Shown here in pieces: positions 55,862 to 64,000 of a stretch of 64,000 bases of DNA. The stretch spans positions 53,802-117,801 of the forward strand of contig JAQXGF010000133.1 of assembly GCA_029006155.1 (NCBI GenBank), written 5' to 3'. The notes under the pieces were generated by a model. The model worked only from the letters and a program-made list of their open reading frames with translations. It was not told the DNA's origin and ran no database searches. How positions within the stretch are numbered: the first letter of the stretch is position 1; the number at the start of each line of letters is the position of its first letter. Source of the DNA: Lachnospiraceae bacterium (GTDB lineage: Bacteria; Bacillota; Clostridia; Lachnospirales; Lachnospiraceae). The translations under genes were made by a program, and so were the position numbers.

Positions 55862-55890
55862 AATATAATACTCCCTCCCCCTTTTGTCAA
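55862..55890 (-). promoter_or_regulatory. hrcA: Promoter of the hrcA operon
   Basis: Minus strand -35 TTGACA (55885-55890), 17-bp spacer, -10 TATATT (55862-55867). Transcription would start at the edge of CIRCE. Confidence 0.88.
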
Positions 55891-55910
55891 TAGGCATTTT
55901 CAAAAAAATT

Positions 55911-55940
55911 TTGACAATTGTGTGAAAAATATGCTACAGT
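55911..55940 (+). promoter_or_regulatory. Promoter of the SGNH hydrolase gene
   Basis: -35 TTGACA (55911-55916), 18-bp spacer, -10 TACAGT (55935-55940), divergent from the hrcA promoter. The leader to the start codon is about 115 nt with no clear structure. Confidence 0.55.
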
Positions 55941-56063
55941 TCTGTATAGCAGCAAACTGAAAAAAACAGGTCGCGGGGCGTGGCCTGCATACAGAACATC
56001 CGTCATACATAAACTAACATAGATACCCTCTCACCACTTAACTTAAATGGAGCCTTTTATATT

Positions 56064-56822
56064 ATGAAGAAAAGCACACATTTTATTCTACTTGTATCTG
56101 CCATCCTGTTCCTTCTGCTCGCTGCCCTTGCGATCTGGCTGGGTCTCGGGCAGCATCGGATCGCATCAAAGACGGTCTCCCCTGCGGAGTCTGAAGCGGA
56201 GGTCGTGCTGCAGACCTTACACGACATGACGGCAGCACAGGAGGCTGATCCGGCCTCTGCCACAGCAGAAGCGGACGAGACCGGTTCCACAGAGATCGAG
56301 ACAGCGGCAGCAGCCGGAACCATGGATGAGCTGCGGATCTGGGTCGGCGACTCCCGCACACTCGGCATGGAGCGCGCGCTTGCCGGAAGTACTCCGGATA
56401 TCTTTCTCGGCGCTGCCGGCGAAGGCTACGACTGGTTCGCCTCTGACGGGCTGCCGCAGCTTCTTTCCGCAATCAAAGCGCACCCGGATGCTCCCGTCAT
56501 CTTCAATCTCGGCGTGAACGATTATGACAACCTCTCCCGCTATCTTGCGCTTTACGAGTCGCTGCTGAAAGAGCACCCCACCACCCGGTTCTATTTTCTC
56601 TCAGTCAATCCGATCGACCCGGAGCGTTGTCAGAACATTACAAATGAAGAGATCTCGGATTTCAATGCGCATTTGCAGGAGCTTTCGGGCGGCACTTACA
56701 TTGACAGCTATACGTGGATGCGTGCGAACGATGTCCAGACGAAGGACGGCATTCATTATGAAGAGGACGATTACCGCGCCCTATATAAATATGTAATCAC
56801 GCAAATTTCTTCCCTTTCCTGA
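56064..56822 (+). CDS. Membrane-anchored SGNH/GDSL hydrolase
   Basis: Protein of 252 residues. An N-terminal signal-anchor (about 8-30) is followed by a low-complexity Glu/Ala/Thr linker to about residue 88. The SGNH domain follows with its blocks: WVGDSRTLGME (nucleophile Ser), FNLGVNDYDN (block III Asn), and KDGIHYEEDDY (catalytic Asp and His). Such extracellular esterases often remove acetyl groups from cell-wall or surface polysaccharides. Single gene; substrate unknown. Confidence 0.83.
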   Translation: MKKSTHFILLVSAILFLLLAALAIWLGLGQHRIASKTVSPAESEAEVVLQTLHDMTAAQEADPASATAEADETGSTEIETAAAAGTMDELRIWVGDSRTLGMERALAGSTPDIFLGAAGEGYDWFASDGLPQLLSAIKAHPDAPVIFNLGVNDYDNLSRYLALYESLLKEHPTTRFYFLSVNPIDPERCQNITNEEISDFNAHLQELSGGTYIDSYTWMRANDVQTKDGIHYEEDDYRALYKYVITQISSLS

Positions 56823-56910
56823 TACCCATACTTTCTGTTTTCCTGTGCCTGATGCCGTACCGGTTGCGCCCAAATTTCTGAGGCGCACCGGATGTGCGCA
56901 CTTTCACATT

Positions 56911-56943
56911 TTGAACGCAGTCGCTTTGCGAATGTCCACTTTG
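56911..56943 (-). repeat. Interspersed repeat, copy F (inverted)
   Basis: On the minus strand it reads AAAGTGGACATTCGCAAAGC then GACTGCGTTCAA. It is closest to copy D in its second half. Confidence 0.55.
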
Positions 56944-56956
56944 CCTCATTTTTCAC

Positions 56957-56985
56957 TTGACGCATATTTTTTATTGAATTATCAT
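56957..56985 (+). promoter_or_regulatory. Promoter of the ABC exporter operon
   Basis: -35 TTGACG (56957-56962), 17-bp spacer, -10 TATCAT (56980-56985). A GCCGC/GCGGC hairpin follows in the leader at about 57004-57022, before the first gene. Confidence 0.7.
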
Positions 56986-57059
56986 AAAGAAAAGAACTGC
57001 AGTGCCGCTCCTCTCGGGCGGCGCTCTCTTTGTTTATTCACAGAAAGGAGGATCTATTC

Positions 57060-58808
57060 TTGATTCGAACTATTGCAAAAGAAATCAGGGAATACAAATG
57101 GGCTTCCATCGTCACGCCGCTGTTCATGCTGCTGGAAGTCCTGATGGAGACCCTGATTCCGTACCTCATGGCCTCGATCATCGACAAGGGCGTCAATGTC
57201 GGTGATATCGGCCACATCTACCGCATCGGCGGCCTGATGATTGTCGCAGCCGCGGTCGGACTGTTCGCCGGCATGGCGGGTGGTCGCTTCGGCGCAAAGG
57301 CATCTGCCGGACTCGCAAAAAATCTCCGCGAGAGCATGTTTGACCATATCCAGACCTTTTCCTTTGCGAACATCGACAAATTCAGCACCGCCGGTCTTGT
57401 GACCCGTCTGACGACCGATGTCACGAATATCCAGAACGCCTACCAGATGGTACTCCGCATGATGATGCGTGCGCCGTCGAGCATGATCTGCGCGCTGATC
57501 ATGGCGTTTGCGATCAACCGGAAGCTCGCGAGCATTTATCTGATTGCCGTCATTTTCCTTGGCATTATTTTATTTTTCATCATCCGTCATGCGACGCGCT
57601 ACTTCCAGATGGCATTTCCGAAGTACGATGAACTGAATGCCTCCGTACAGGAAAACGTATCCGCAATCCGCGTTGTAAAGGCTTATGTCCGGGAAGAGCA
57701 TGAGACGTCCCGCTTCCAGAAGGCCAGTGAAAATATTTACCGGATCTTCGTGAAGGCCGAGCACAACGTCATCGTCAATGCGCCGCTGATGCAGTTTACG
57801 GTCTATACCTGCATCATTCTGATCAGCTGGCTTGGCGCCAAAATGATCGTAAGCAGCGAGCTGACGACTGGTGAGCTGATGAGCCTTCTGACCTATTGCA
57901 TGAACATTCTCATGAGCCTGATGATGCTCTCGATGGTCTTTGTCATGATCTCCATGAGCACGGCAAGTATCGAACGTGTCTGCGAGGTGCTCAATGAGAC
58001 GAGCGATCTGGCCAATCCGGAGCACCCGGTACATGAGGTCGCTGACGGCAGCATCTCCTTCTCCCACGTAGACTTTTCCTATAAAAAGGACAGCGCTGAG
58101 CCGGTACTCAAAGACATTACGCTCGATATCCATTCCGGCGAGACGATCGGTATCATCGGCGCGACCGGCAGTGCAAAATCCAGTCTCGTCGCCCTGGTCA
58201 GCCGCCTTTACGATGTGACAGCCGGCGAAGTGAAAGTCGGCGGTCGTAATGTAAAAGACTACGATATGGACTCCCTGAGAAACCAGGTATCCGTCGTACT
58301 TCAGAACAACGTACTCTTCTCCGGAAGCATCTATGACAACCTGCGCTGGGGCGATCCGAATGCCTCTGATGAGGAATGTCAGAGAGCCTGCCGCCTTGCC
58401 TGTGCCGATGACTTTATCCGTTCTTTCCCGGACGGTTACAACACCCACATCGAACAGGGCGGAAATAACGTCTCCGGCGGACAGAAGCAGCGTCTGTGTA
58501 TCGCCCGCGCCCTTCTGAAAAAGCCGAAGATTCTCATCCTCGACGACAGCACAAGCGCCGTCGACACCGCAACCGACGCGAACATCCGCCGGGCATTCCG
58601 GGAAGAGATCCCGAACACGACGAAGCTGATTATCGCACAGCGCATTTCCAGCGTGCAGGATGCCGACCGGATTCTCGTCCTGGATGAAGGACGGATCAAT
58701 GGCTCTGGGACACACGAAGAGCTGCTCGCCTCCAATGAGATTTACCGTGAGGTATACGAATCTCAGACAAAGGGCGGCGGAGATTTTGATGAAAGGACCG
58801 GTGACTGA
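57060..58808 (+). CDS. ABC exporter half, degenerate ATPase site
   Basis: Half-transporter of 582 residues. Six membrane segments in the first 300 residues are followed by an ABC domain. It has Walker A GATGSAKSSLV, Q-loop VVLQNNVLF, signature [16 protein letters not shown] and Walker B ILILDDSTSAVD. The residue after Walker B is Asp instead of the catalytic Glu, the mark of the degenerate site in heterodimeric exporters such as TM287/288 or LmrCD. Start is TTG with AAGGAGG at 8 bp. It works with the next protein, 2 bp downstream. Cargo (drug, lipid or peptide) unknown. Confidence 0.9.
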   Translation: MIRTIAKEIREYKWASIVTPLFMLLEVLMETLIPYLMASIIDKGVNVGDIGHIYRIGGLMIVAAAVGLFAGMAGGRFGAKASAGLAKNLRESMFDHIQTFSFANIDKFSTAGLVTRLTTDVTNIQNAYQMVLRMMMRAPSSMICALIMAFAINRKLASIYLIAVIFLGIILFFIIRHATRYFQMAFPKYDELNASVQENVSAIRVVKAYVREEHETSRFQKASENIYRIFVKAEHNVIVNAPLMQFTVYTCIILISWLGAKMIVSSELTTGELMSLLTYCMNILMSLMMLSMVFVMISMSTASIERVCEVLNETSDLANPEHPVHEVADGSISFSHVDFSYKKDSAEPVLKDITLDIHSGETIGIIGATGSAKSSLVALVSRLYDVTAGEVKVGGRNVKDYDMDSLRNQVSVVLQNNVLFSGSIYDNLRWGDPNASDEECQRACRLACADDFIRSFPDGYNTHIEQGGNNVSGGQKQRLCIARALLKKPKILILDDSTSAVDTATDANIRRAFREEIPNTTKLIIAQRISSVQDADRILVLDEGRINGSGTHEELLASNEIYREVYESQTKGGGDFDERTGD

Positions 58809-58810
58809 TT

Positions 58811-60715
58811 ATGCCAGGACCAATGAACCGCACTCCGCGGGGACAGAAGCCGCAGGTGGAACATCCGTTTGCACTGCTCGCCCGTCTGATGCGCTATGTA
58901 TTCCGCGATTACAGATTGCACTGTATCGCAGTCTTTCTTCTCATTTTTGTCGGTGTCATCGCAAATGTGCAGGGAACGATGTTTACGAAAAATCTGATCG
59001 ACGATTACATTACACCGTTCCTTCTGACGGACACCCCGGACTTTACACCGCTCGCAAAGGCGATCGCGCGTGTCGCCATCTTTTATGGCATCGGCGTCAT
59101 CGCTACCTATACTTATAACCGCATCATGGTCGCAGTCACGCAGGGGACGCTCCGCAATTTGCGCAACGACCTGTTCGCACATATGGAGAAACTGCCGATC
59201 CGCTACTTTGATACGCATTCGCACGGCGACATCATGTCCGTATACACGAACGACATCGACACCTTACGTCAGATGATCAGCCAGAGTATTCCGCAGATCA
59301 TCAACAGCACGTTTACCATCGTGAGCGTCTTTGTGAGCATGCTCATCCTGAACATCCCGCTGACACTCGTCACACTCATCATGGTCTCACTGATGCTCAT
59401 CTGCACAAAAAAAGCTGCCGGACAGAGCGGAAAGTATTTCCTGTCCCAGCAGAAAAATCTCGGTGCGGTCAACGGCTATATCGAGGAAATGATGAATGGC
59501 CAGAAGGTCGTTAAAGTCTTCTGCCATGAAGAAGCAAGCATGCGGGAGTTCCACGAGCTGAACGAAGCACTCTATACGAGTGCCGACCGTGCGAACACCT
59601 TTGCCAATATTTTAGGACCGATCAACGCACAGCTCGGCAACATCAGCTACGTCGTCTGCGCGATCGTCGGCGGCGTGCTCGCCTTAAACGGCTTTGGCGG
59701 TTTCACGTTAGGCGGCCTTGCCAGCTTCCTGACCTTTAATAAGAGCTTCAATATGCCGATCAACCAGGTCAGCCAGCAGTTCAACGCCATTGTCATGGCG
59801 ATGGCGGGCGCAGACCGTATCTTCAAACTGATGGATGAGCCGGTCGAGGTCGACAACGGTTATGTACAGCTCGTCAATGTAAAAGAAGAAAACGGCAAGC
59901 TTACCGAGAGCGCGACACGGACCGGCCACTGGGCATGGAAGCACACGCATCAGGCCGACGGCTCCGTCGACTACAAAGAGCTGCGCGGTGACGTCGTATT
60001 TGACGGTGTGGACTTTGGCTACACCGATGACAAGATCGTCCTGCACAATGTGAAGCTGTATGCGACACCGGGCCAGAAGATCGCATTTGTCGGCTCCACC
60101 GGTGCCGGTAAGACGACGATCACGAACCTGATCAACCGTTTCTACGATATTCAGGACGGAAAGATCCGCTACGACGGCATCAACATCAATAAGATCAAAA
60201 AAGCAGACCTGCGGCGGTCGCTCGGCATCGTTTTGCAGGATACCCATCTCTTTACCGGCACGGTAAAGGAAAACATCCAGTTCGGAAAGCTGGATGCGAC
60301 GGAAGAGGAAGTCATCGCAGCTGCAAAGCTTGCAAATGCGGACGGTTTCATCCGCCGTCTCCCGAACGGGTATGACACGATGCTCACCGGCGATGGTGCG
60401 AACTTAAGCCAGGGACAGCGCCAGCTGCTCGCGATCGCCCGCGCGGCCATCGCAGACCCACCGGTGCTCATTCTCGATGAGGCAACGAGCTCCATCGACA
60501 CCCGGACCGAGCGCATCGTACAGGATGGCATGGACCGGCTCATGAAGGGCCGTACGACCTTCGTCATCGCCCACCGGCTCTCTACGGTACGCAATTCCGA
60601 CTGCATCATGGTGCTTGAGCAGGGTCGCATCATCGAGCGCGGCACGCATGAGCAGCTGATTGCGGAGAAGGGCCGATACTACCAGCTGTATACCGGAAAC
60701 GCGATCGGGGCGTAA
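58811..60715 (+). CDS. ABC exporter half, canonical ATPase site
   Basis: Half-transporter of 634 residues. After a soluble start of about 35 residues come six membrane segments and then an ABC domain with Walker A GSTGAGKTTITN, Q-loop VLQDTHLF, signature LSQGQRQLLAIARAA and Walker B VLILDEATSSID with the catalytic Glu. An insertion of about 40 residues (KEENGKLTESATRTGHWAWK region) lies between membrane part and ATPase. It completes the heterodimer with the preceding gene. The operon ends in a hairpin terminator at 60789. Confidence 0.92.
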   Translation: MPGPMNRTPRGQKPQVEHPFALLARLMRYVFRDYRLHCIAVFLLIFVGVIANVQGTMFTKNLIDDYITPFLLTDTPDFTPLAKAIARVAIFYGIGVIATYTYNRIMVAVTQGTLRNLRNDLFAHMEKLPIRYFDTHSHGDIMSVYTNDIDTLRQMISQSIPQIINSTFTIVSVFVSMLILNIPLTLVTLIMVSLMLICTKKAAGQSGKYFLSQQKNLGAVNGYIEEMMNGQKVVKVFCHEEASMREFHELNEALYTSADRANTFANILGPINAQLGNISYVVCAIVGGVLALNGFGGFTLGGLASFLTFNKSFNMPINQVSQQFNAIVMAMAGADRIFKLMDEPVEVDNGYVQLVNVKEENGKLTESATRTGHWAWKHTHQADGSVDYKELRGDVVFDGVDFGYTDDKIVLHNVKLYATPGQKIAFVGSTGAGKTTITNLINRFYDIQDGKIRYDGININKIKKADLRRSLGIVLQDTHLFTGTVKENIQFGKLDATEEEVIAAAKLANADGFIRRLPNGYDTMLTGDGANLSQGQRQLLAIARAAIADPPVLILDEATSSIDTRTERIVQDGMDRLMKGRTTFVIAHRLSTVRNSDCIMVLEQGRIIERGTHEQLIAEKGRYYQLYTGNAIGA

Positions 60716-60788
60716 TAAAACCATAGCAGCAGCTCTGTGGCGACAATGGATGCCTGACCCGGGAAAACAATAAGAATAATTGTACAAA

Positions 60789-60836
60789 AAAGGGAGAATA
60801 CAGAACCAACTCAATTCTGTACTCTCCTTCTTTTTT
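60789..60836. terminator. Bidirectional terminator between ABC exporter and purC
   Basis: GGGAGAATACAGAA pairs with TTCTGTACTCTCC (one bulge). TTCTTTTTT follows on the plus strand and CCTTTTTT on the minus strand. Confidence 0.8.
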
Positions 60837-60919
60837 CACTTTTATATTTCTATACGGTTTCCGACTTTCTCAATCCAAATGAATATTAGCAATCCCTGTC
60901 ATGGGCAAACTTAAGCTCT

Positions 60920-61792
60920 TTACGCCAGCTTCTCCCCGGTCAGCATCTCATATGCCTGCAGATACTTCTCAATTGTCTTGTCCACGATCTCCTGCGGAAG
61001 CGTCCAGTCATTGCCCGGATGCGCTTTCAGCCAGTCGCGCGCAAACTGCTTGTCAAAGGACGGCTGACCATGTCCCGGCTCGTAGCCGTCTGCCGGCCAG
61101 AAACGGGAGCTGTCCGGTGTGAGCATCTCATCACCGAGCACGATATTGCCCTGCTCATCCAGTCCGAACTCAAACTTCGTATCCGCGATGATAATGCCGC
61201 GGCTCAGCGCATACTCCGCGCATTTTTTATAGAGAGCAATCGTGTAGTCGCGAATCTTCTCCGCGTACTCTCTGCCTTTTCCCGGATAATACTTCTCCAG
61301 ATGTGTAACACTCTGCTCAAAGGAAATGTTCTCGTCGTGATCTCCGATCTCCGCCTTTGTAGACGGCGTATAGATCGGCTCCGGCAGCTTATCCGACTCC
61401 TTCAGTCCCTCCGGAAGGCGGATGCCGCAGACCTCACCGGTCTTCTGATAGCTCGCCCAGCCGCTGCCCGTGATATAGCCACGTACAATGCACTCGACCG
61501 GAATCATGTTCAGCTTCCGGCAGAGCATGCTGTTTCCATCGAACTTCTCCTGCTGGAAAAATTCCGGCATATCCTTGACATCTGTAGAGATCATGTGGTT
61601 CGGAAGGATATCCTTCGTGAGGTTGAACCAGAATTTTGACATCTGAGTCAGCACAGTGCCCTTTTTCGTCACCACGTTGTTCAGAATTACGTCGAAGCAG
61701 CTGATCCGGTCTGTTGCCACCATAATCAGACTGTCTCCATTGTCATAAATCTCGCGTACCTTTCCTTCTTTGATCGGCTTCATTTCCTGCAT
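60920..61792 (-). CDS. purC: SAICAR synthetase PurC
   Basis: Purine-pathway ligase of 290 residues joining CAIR and aspartate. It has the start EMKPIKEGKVREIYD, then ATDRISCFDVILNNVV (active-site loop), ECIVRGYITGSGW, and IADTKFEFGLDEQGNIVLGDEMLTPDSSRFWP. This is the longer form of the family. It stands apart from other pur genes, after a leader of 164 bp with two hairpins. Confidence 0.95.
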   Translation of the reverse strand: MQEMKPIKEGKVREIYDNGDSLIMVATDRISCFDVILNNVVTKKGTVLTQMSKFWFNLTKDILPNHMISTDVKDMPEFFQQEKFDGNSMLCRKLNMIPVECIVRGYITGSGWASYQKTGEVCGIRLPEGLKESDKLPEPIYTPSTKAEIGDHDENISFEQSVTHLEKYYPGKGREYAEKIRDYTIALYKKCAEYALSRGIIIADTKFEFGLDEQGNIVLGDEMLTPDSSRFWPADGYEPGHGQPSFDKQFARDWLKAHPGNDWTLPQEIVDKTIEKYLQAYEMLTGEKLA

Positions 61793-61871
61793 GATTGTTC
61801 TCCCTTTTTTCTGTTAGTAACCTTCGGCCTATCCGAAAATATGCCAAATGTCCCGTATGTATGGAATCACA

Positions 61872-61896
61872 AAAGGCACTGTGATACAGTGCCTTT
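61872..61896 (-). terminator. Terminator after hisS
   Basis: AAAGGCACTG/CAGTGCCTTT perfect arms with a 5-nt loop. The minus-strand tail is TTG, so the T-run is short. Confidence 0.55.
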
Positions 61897-61899
61897 GCC

Positions 61900-61920
61900 T
61901 GTAACGTATAGTACGTTACA
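61900..61920. promoter_or_regulatory. Palindrome TGTAACGTA-TAG-TACGTTACA upstream of purC
   Basis: Perfect 9-bp inverted repeat with a 3-bp spacer, between the hisS stop and purC. It could be a regulator site or a hairpin in the hisS mRNA end; no T-run follows. Confidence 0.45.
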
Positions 61921-61956
61921 CCGTTTTCTATCTCATTGTCAATACCAAAATGCAAT

Positions 61957-63327
61957 TTACTCCGGAATCTGAATGCATTTTGCTTCTTTCCGGATCGCAA
62001 GTCCGTCCTTAATCCGGGCGATCGCCTCTTCCACCGATACCGTCACCTGTTTTTCCGCATCGTCCTCCGCGGCAAACATTTTCTTAAGCGTCACTTTGTT
62101 GTCTTTGATCTCGTCTTCACCGAGGAAGATCGCATACGGGATCGAGAGCTTATCTGCGTAGCCGATCTTGTGCTTGAATTTCTTTTTCTCAAAATAAATC
62201 TGTGTGCTGATCCCTTCCCCGCGCAACTTGGCAGAGATCTCGACTGCCGCCGTCATATCATCCGTCATCGGGATCATCAGAACATCCGCCGAAGTCGCAA
62301 GGCTGCGGTTCAGATACTCGAACTCATTCAGAATGTAGAACAGACGGGTCAGTCCGATCGACATGCCCACGCCCGGAAGCTTTTTCTTTGTGTAAAACTC
62401 AGCCAGATTGTCATAGCGTCCGCCGCTGCAGATGCTGCCGATCTCCGGATGACGGTTGAACGTCGTCTCGTATACGGTACCGGTATAATAGTCCAGTCCG
62501 CGTGCGATCGTCAGATCAATCCGGTAATTCGTCTCCGGGACGCCAAATTTGCCCATATAATAAACGACCTCAGAGAGCTCCTGTACGCCGAGATCCAGCT
62601 TCTCACTGCGGCCTGCAAATGCGCGCAGCTTCTCCAGAATCTCTTCATTGCTTCCTTTAAAGCCCAGCAGTGCGAGCAGCTCATCGGCCGCCTCCGCAGA
62701 TACCTGCAGTTCTGCCAGCTCCGCCTTGACATTGTCTGCGCCGATCTTCTCCAGCTTATCAATGATGCGCATGACATCCGTCGCGTGCTCGCTCTGTCCG
62801 TACAGCTCAAACAGGCCATTTAATACCTTGCGGTTGTTCAGACGAATCGTAAAATCCTGCAGGCCGAGTCCGGTAAATACATGGTACATGATGCTCGGTA
62901 CCTCTGCATCGTTCATGACGCTCAGCTCGCCATCACCGATGATATCGATATCTGCCTGATAAAACTCACGGAACCGTCCCTGCTGTGCACGCTCGCCACG
63001 GTATACTTTGCCGATCTGATAACGCTTGAACGGGAACGTCAGCTCCGAATAATTTTTTGCTACATACTTTGCGAGCGGAACCGTCAGGTCAAACCGCATC
63101 GCCATATCCGTATCGCCCTTGCTGAAACGGTAAATCTGCTTCTCCGTGTCGCCACCGGTCTTCGCAAGCAGGATCTCACTGCGCTCCAGTACCGGCGTAT
63201 CGATCGGATAAAAACCGTACATACGGTAGGTCTCCTCCAGCTTCTGTTTGATCTTTTCAAAAAGAACCTGATCCTTCGGAACCAGCTCCATAAAGCCGGA
63301 CAAATTTTTAGGGGTAATGATATTCAT
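61957..63327 (-). CDS. hisS: Histidyl-tRNA synthetase
   Basis: Class II synthetase of about 456 residues. Motif 2 is in YRGERAQQGRFREFYQADIDIIG, the histidine-specific loops are LDYYTGTVYET and SICSGGRYDNL, and motif 3 is GVGMSIGLTRLFY. A C-terminal anticodon-binding domain follows (VLMIPMTDDMTAAVEISAKLR). I chose the second ATG (63327), 6 bp after AAGGA; the first ATG overlaps that site. No T-box leader is visible in the 80 bp upstream. Confidence 0.95.
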   Translation of the reverse strand: MNIITPKNLSGFMELVPKDQVLFEKIKQKLEETYRMYGFYPIDTPVLERSEILLAKTGGDTEKQIYRFSKGDTDMAMRFDLTVPLAKYVAKNYSELTFPFKRYQIGKVYRGERAQQGRFREFYQADIDIIGDGELSVMNDAEVPSIMYHVFTGLGLQDFTIRLNNRKVLNGLFELYGQSEHATDVMRIIDKLEKIGADNVKAELAELQVSAEAADELLALLGFKGSNEEILEKLRAFAGRSEKLDLGVQELSEVVYYMGKFGVPETNYRIDLTIARGLDYYTGTVYETTFNRHPEIGSICSGGRYDNLAEFYTKKKLPGVGMSIGLTRLFYILNEFEYLNRSLATSADVLMIPMTDDMTAAVEISAKLRGEGISTQIYFEKKKFKHKIGYADKLSIPYAIFLGEDEIKDNKVTLKKMFAAEDDAEKQVTVSVEEAIARIKDGLAIRKEAKCIQIPE

Positions 63328-63413
63328 GGTCATTCCTTCTCTTTCTATGTAATCTGTATCGCCATTCTGTCATTTTAGCATGACCGTCCTGCTTTGTAAA
63401 CCGCCACAGTACA

Positions 63414-63770
63414 CTAACCCTGTGCTTCCAGCTCCTTTAAGGCAGCCGTCAGCGCCTCATACCGGACCGATACCTCATCAAACAGTGGCTCATACCCGGT
63501 ACAGTCCCTCCCGCGCAACAGCTCGGTCAGCGCCGCGCTGGACTCGTAGAGACGGTCAAAGCCGAGATTCAGACAAACACCCTTCAAGGTGTGTGCCGCC
63601 CGGAAAGCCACCTCTCCATCCTGCCTTGCAAGCGCATCCTTCAGTTCCTGATAACTTGGATCCTTCAGAAATTTCAATGCGAAGCGTTTGACAAGCGCTT
63701 CACTGCTCAGGCGCTTCAGCACGCCTGCATAGTCGGATCCGATTTGCTCATAGCACTCTTTTACTGTCAT
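63414..63770 (-). CDS. Stand-alone Hpt (histidine phosphotransfer) protein
   Basis: Helical protein of 118 residues with the Hpt motif AAHTLKGVCLNLGF; His60 is the expected phospho-acceptor. It has no kinase or receiver part, so it shuttles phosphate between receiver domains. A hybrid kinase without Hpt is encoded at 41842, a possible donor about 20 kb away. A strong GCAGGAGG ribosome site is present. A 35-residue ORF lies directly upstream, probably in the same transcript. Confidence 0.88.
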   Translation of the reverse strand: MTVKECYEQIGSDYAGVLKRLSSEALVKRFALKFLKDPSYQELKDALARQDGEVAFRAAHTLKGVCLNLGFDRLYESSAALTELLRGRDCTGYEPLFDEVSVRYEALTAALKELEAQG

Positions 63771-63788
63771 CTCTTAGCCTCCTGCAAT

Positions 63789-63896
63789 CTATTCAAATTT
63801 ATACGGTTTGCGTTTCTGTTCCTGCAAAACCTGACCAAACACTTCGTTCAGGCTCTCTGCCCCCCCAGCCTGTCCGAAAACCTTATTTTTAGGCAT
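63789..63896 (-). CDS. Short ORF upstream of the Hpt gene
   Basis: Possible gene of 35 residues (MPKNKVFGQA, ending KRKPYKFE), behind AGGAAAGGGG 8 bp from the ATG and ending 18 bp before the Hpt start. It is basic, with no membrane segment. I do not recognise it. It could be a small protein or a leader peptide for the Hpt gene. Confidence 0.5.
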   Translation of the reverse strand: MPKNKVFGQAGGAESLNEVFGQVLQEQKRKPYKFE

Positions 63897-63965
63897 AAAT
63901 TTAGCCCCTTTCCTTCATCTGTGACATTGAAAACTGAATAAAATACACAGGATGAAGAAAGAGGC

Positions 63966-64000
63966 TTATGCCTGTTCCATCAATTCCATCATTTTTTGAA
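63966..64000 (-). CDS. C-terminal end of an unidentified gene
   Basis: The last ten codons of a minus-strand reading frame (QKMMELMEQA-stop) that enters from the right edge. Too short to identify. It would be upstream of the small ORF and Hpt gene, about 70 bp away. Confidence 0.35.
   Translation of the reverse strand, partial: QKMMELMEQA

Noticed and set aside
58150..58200. Inactivated Walker A in the first ABC exporter half (GSAKS)
   Set aside because: Lysine and the following serine are kept, and the variant is common in heterodimeric exporters of Clostridia; not a sign of a pseudogene.
63328..63413. T-box leader upstream of hisS
   Set aside because: Only 80 bp separate hisS from the Hpt gene, and no T-box (TGGNACC) sequence or antiterminator is seen.

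Overview
The window looks like a chromosomal segment of a Gram-positive gut Clostridium relative, most likely a Lachnospiraceae member. The base composition is moderate (near 50 % GC by eye), AGGAGG-type ribosome sites are common, there is an HrcA/CIRCE heat-shock operon, and there are secreted-sugar genes (GH94, GH51, GH43) and a DUF6171-type small zinc protein. I cannot name the species. No phage, transposase, integrase, CRISPR array or rRNA was seen. One tRNA (Gly-TCC) is present.

Layout. 1-9 kb is a phosphate block read leftward: pstS, pstC, pstA, pstB, phoU, a Na/Pi symporter with a PhoU tail, then the phoP/phoR two-component pair, with the start of a membrane-anchored wall protein at the edge. 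9-16 kb is mixed housekeeping: lipid kinase, glycosyltransferase, MutY, SPOR amidase, a BlaI-like repressor, uridine kinase and a LacI-type regulator. 16-31 kb is carbohydrate use: cellobiose phosphorylase behind a LacI-type operator, NagB, two GH51 arabinofuranosidases, a three-gene sugar ABC importer without its own ATPase, a GH43 enzyme and two paralogous ArsR-type regulators with an unusual C-terminal domain. 31-46 kb holds malic enzyme, an ACT protein, a serine hydrolase, a two-gene MotAB/ZorAB-like motor operon, a phosphodiesterase, tRNA-Gly, an ABC-F ATPase, a nucleotidyltransferase, a soluble hybrid histidine kinase and endonuclease IV. 46-56 kb holds a BtuFC-like importer next to a homocysteine methyltransferase, rsmE, prmA, and the hrcA-grpE-dnaK-dnaJ operon. 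56-64 kb holds an SGNH hydrolase, a heterodimeric ABC exporter, purC, hisS, a stand-alone Hpt protein and a 35-residue ORF.

How the parts work together. PhoR/PhoP probably drive both phosphate uptake routes through the same promoter plan: four (T/A)GTAAAA-like repeats spaced about one helical turn, the first 9 bp upstream of the -10. The arabinoside genes probably import and trim arabino-oligosaccharides under the two ArsR-type sensors. The hybrid kinase lacks an Hpt domain, and the Hpt protein near the right edge could complete its relay.

Most interesting points: a stand-alone ZorAB-like proton-channel pair with a 14-residue repeat stalk and none of the Zorya effector genes; a PstS whose two halves are in swapped (circularly permuted) order; three substrate-binding proteins that all lack a lipobox cysteine; a palindrome filling the -10/-35 spacer of the arabinoside importer promoter; and an interspersed repeat family that has supplied the 3' end of one gene and lies tandemly duplicated next to udk.
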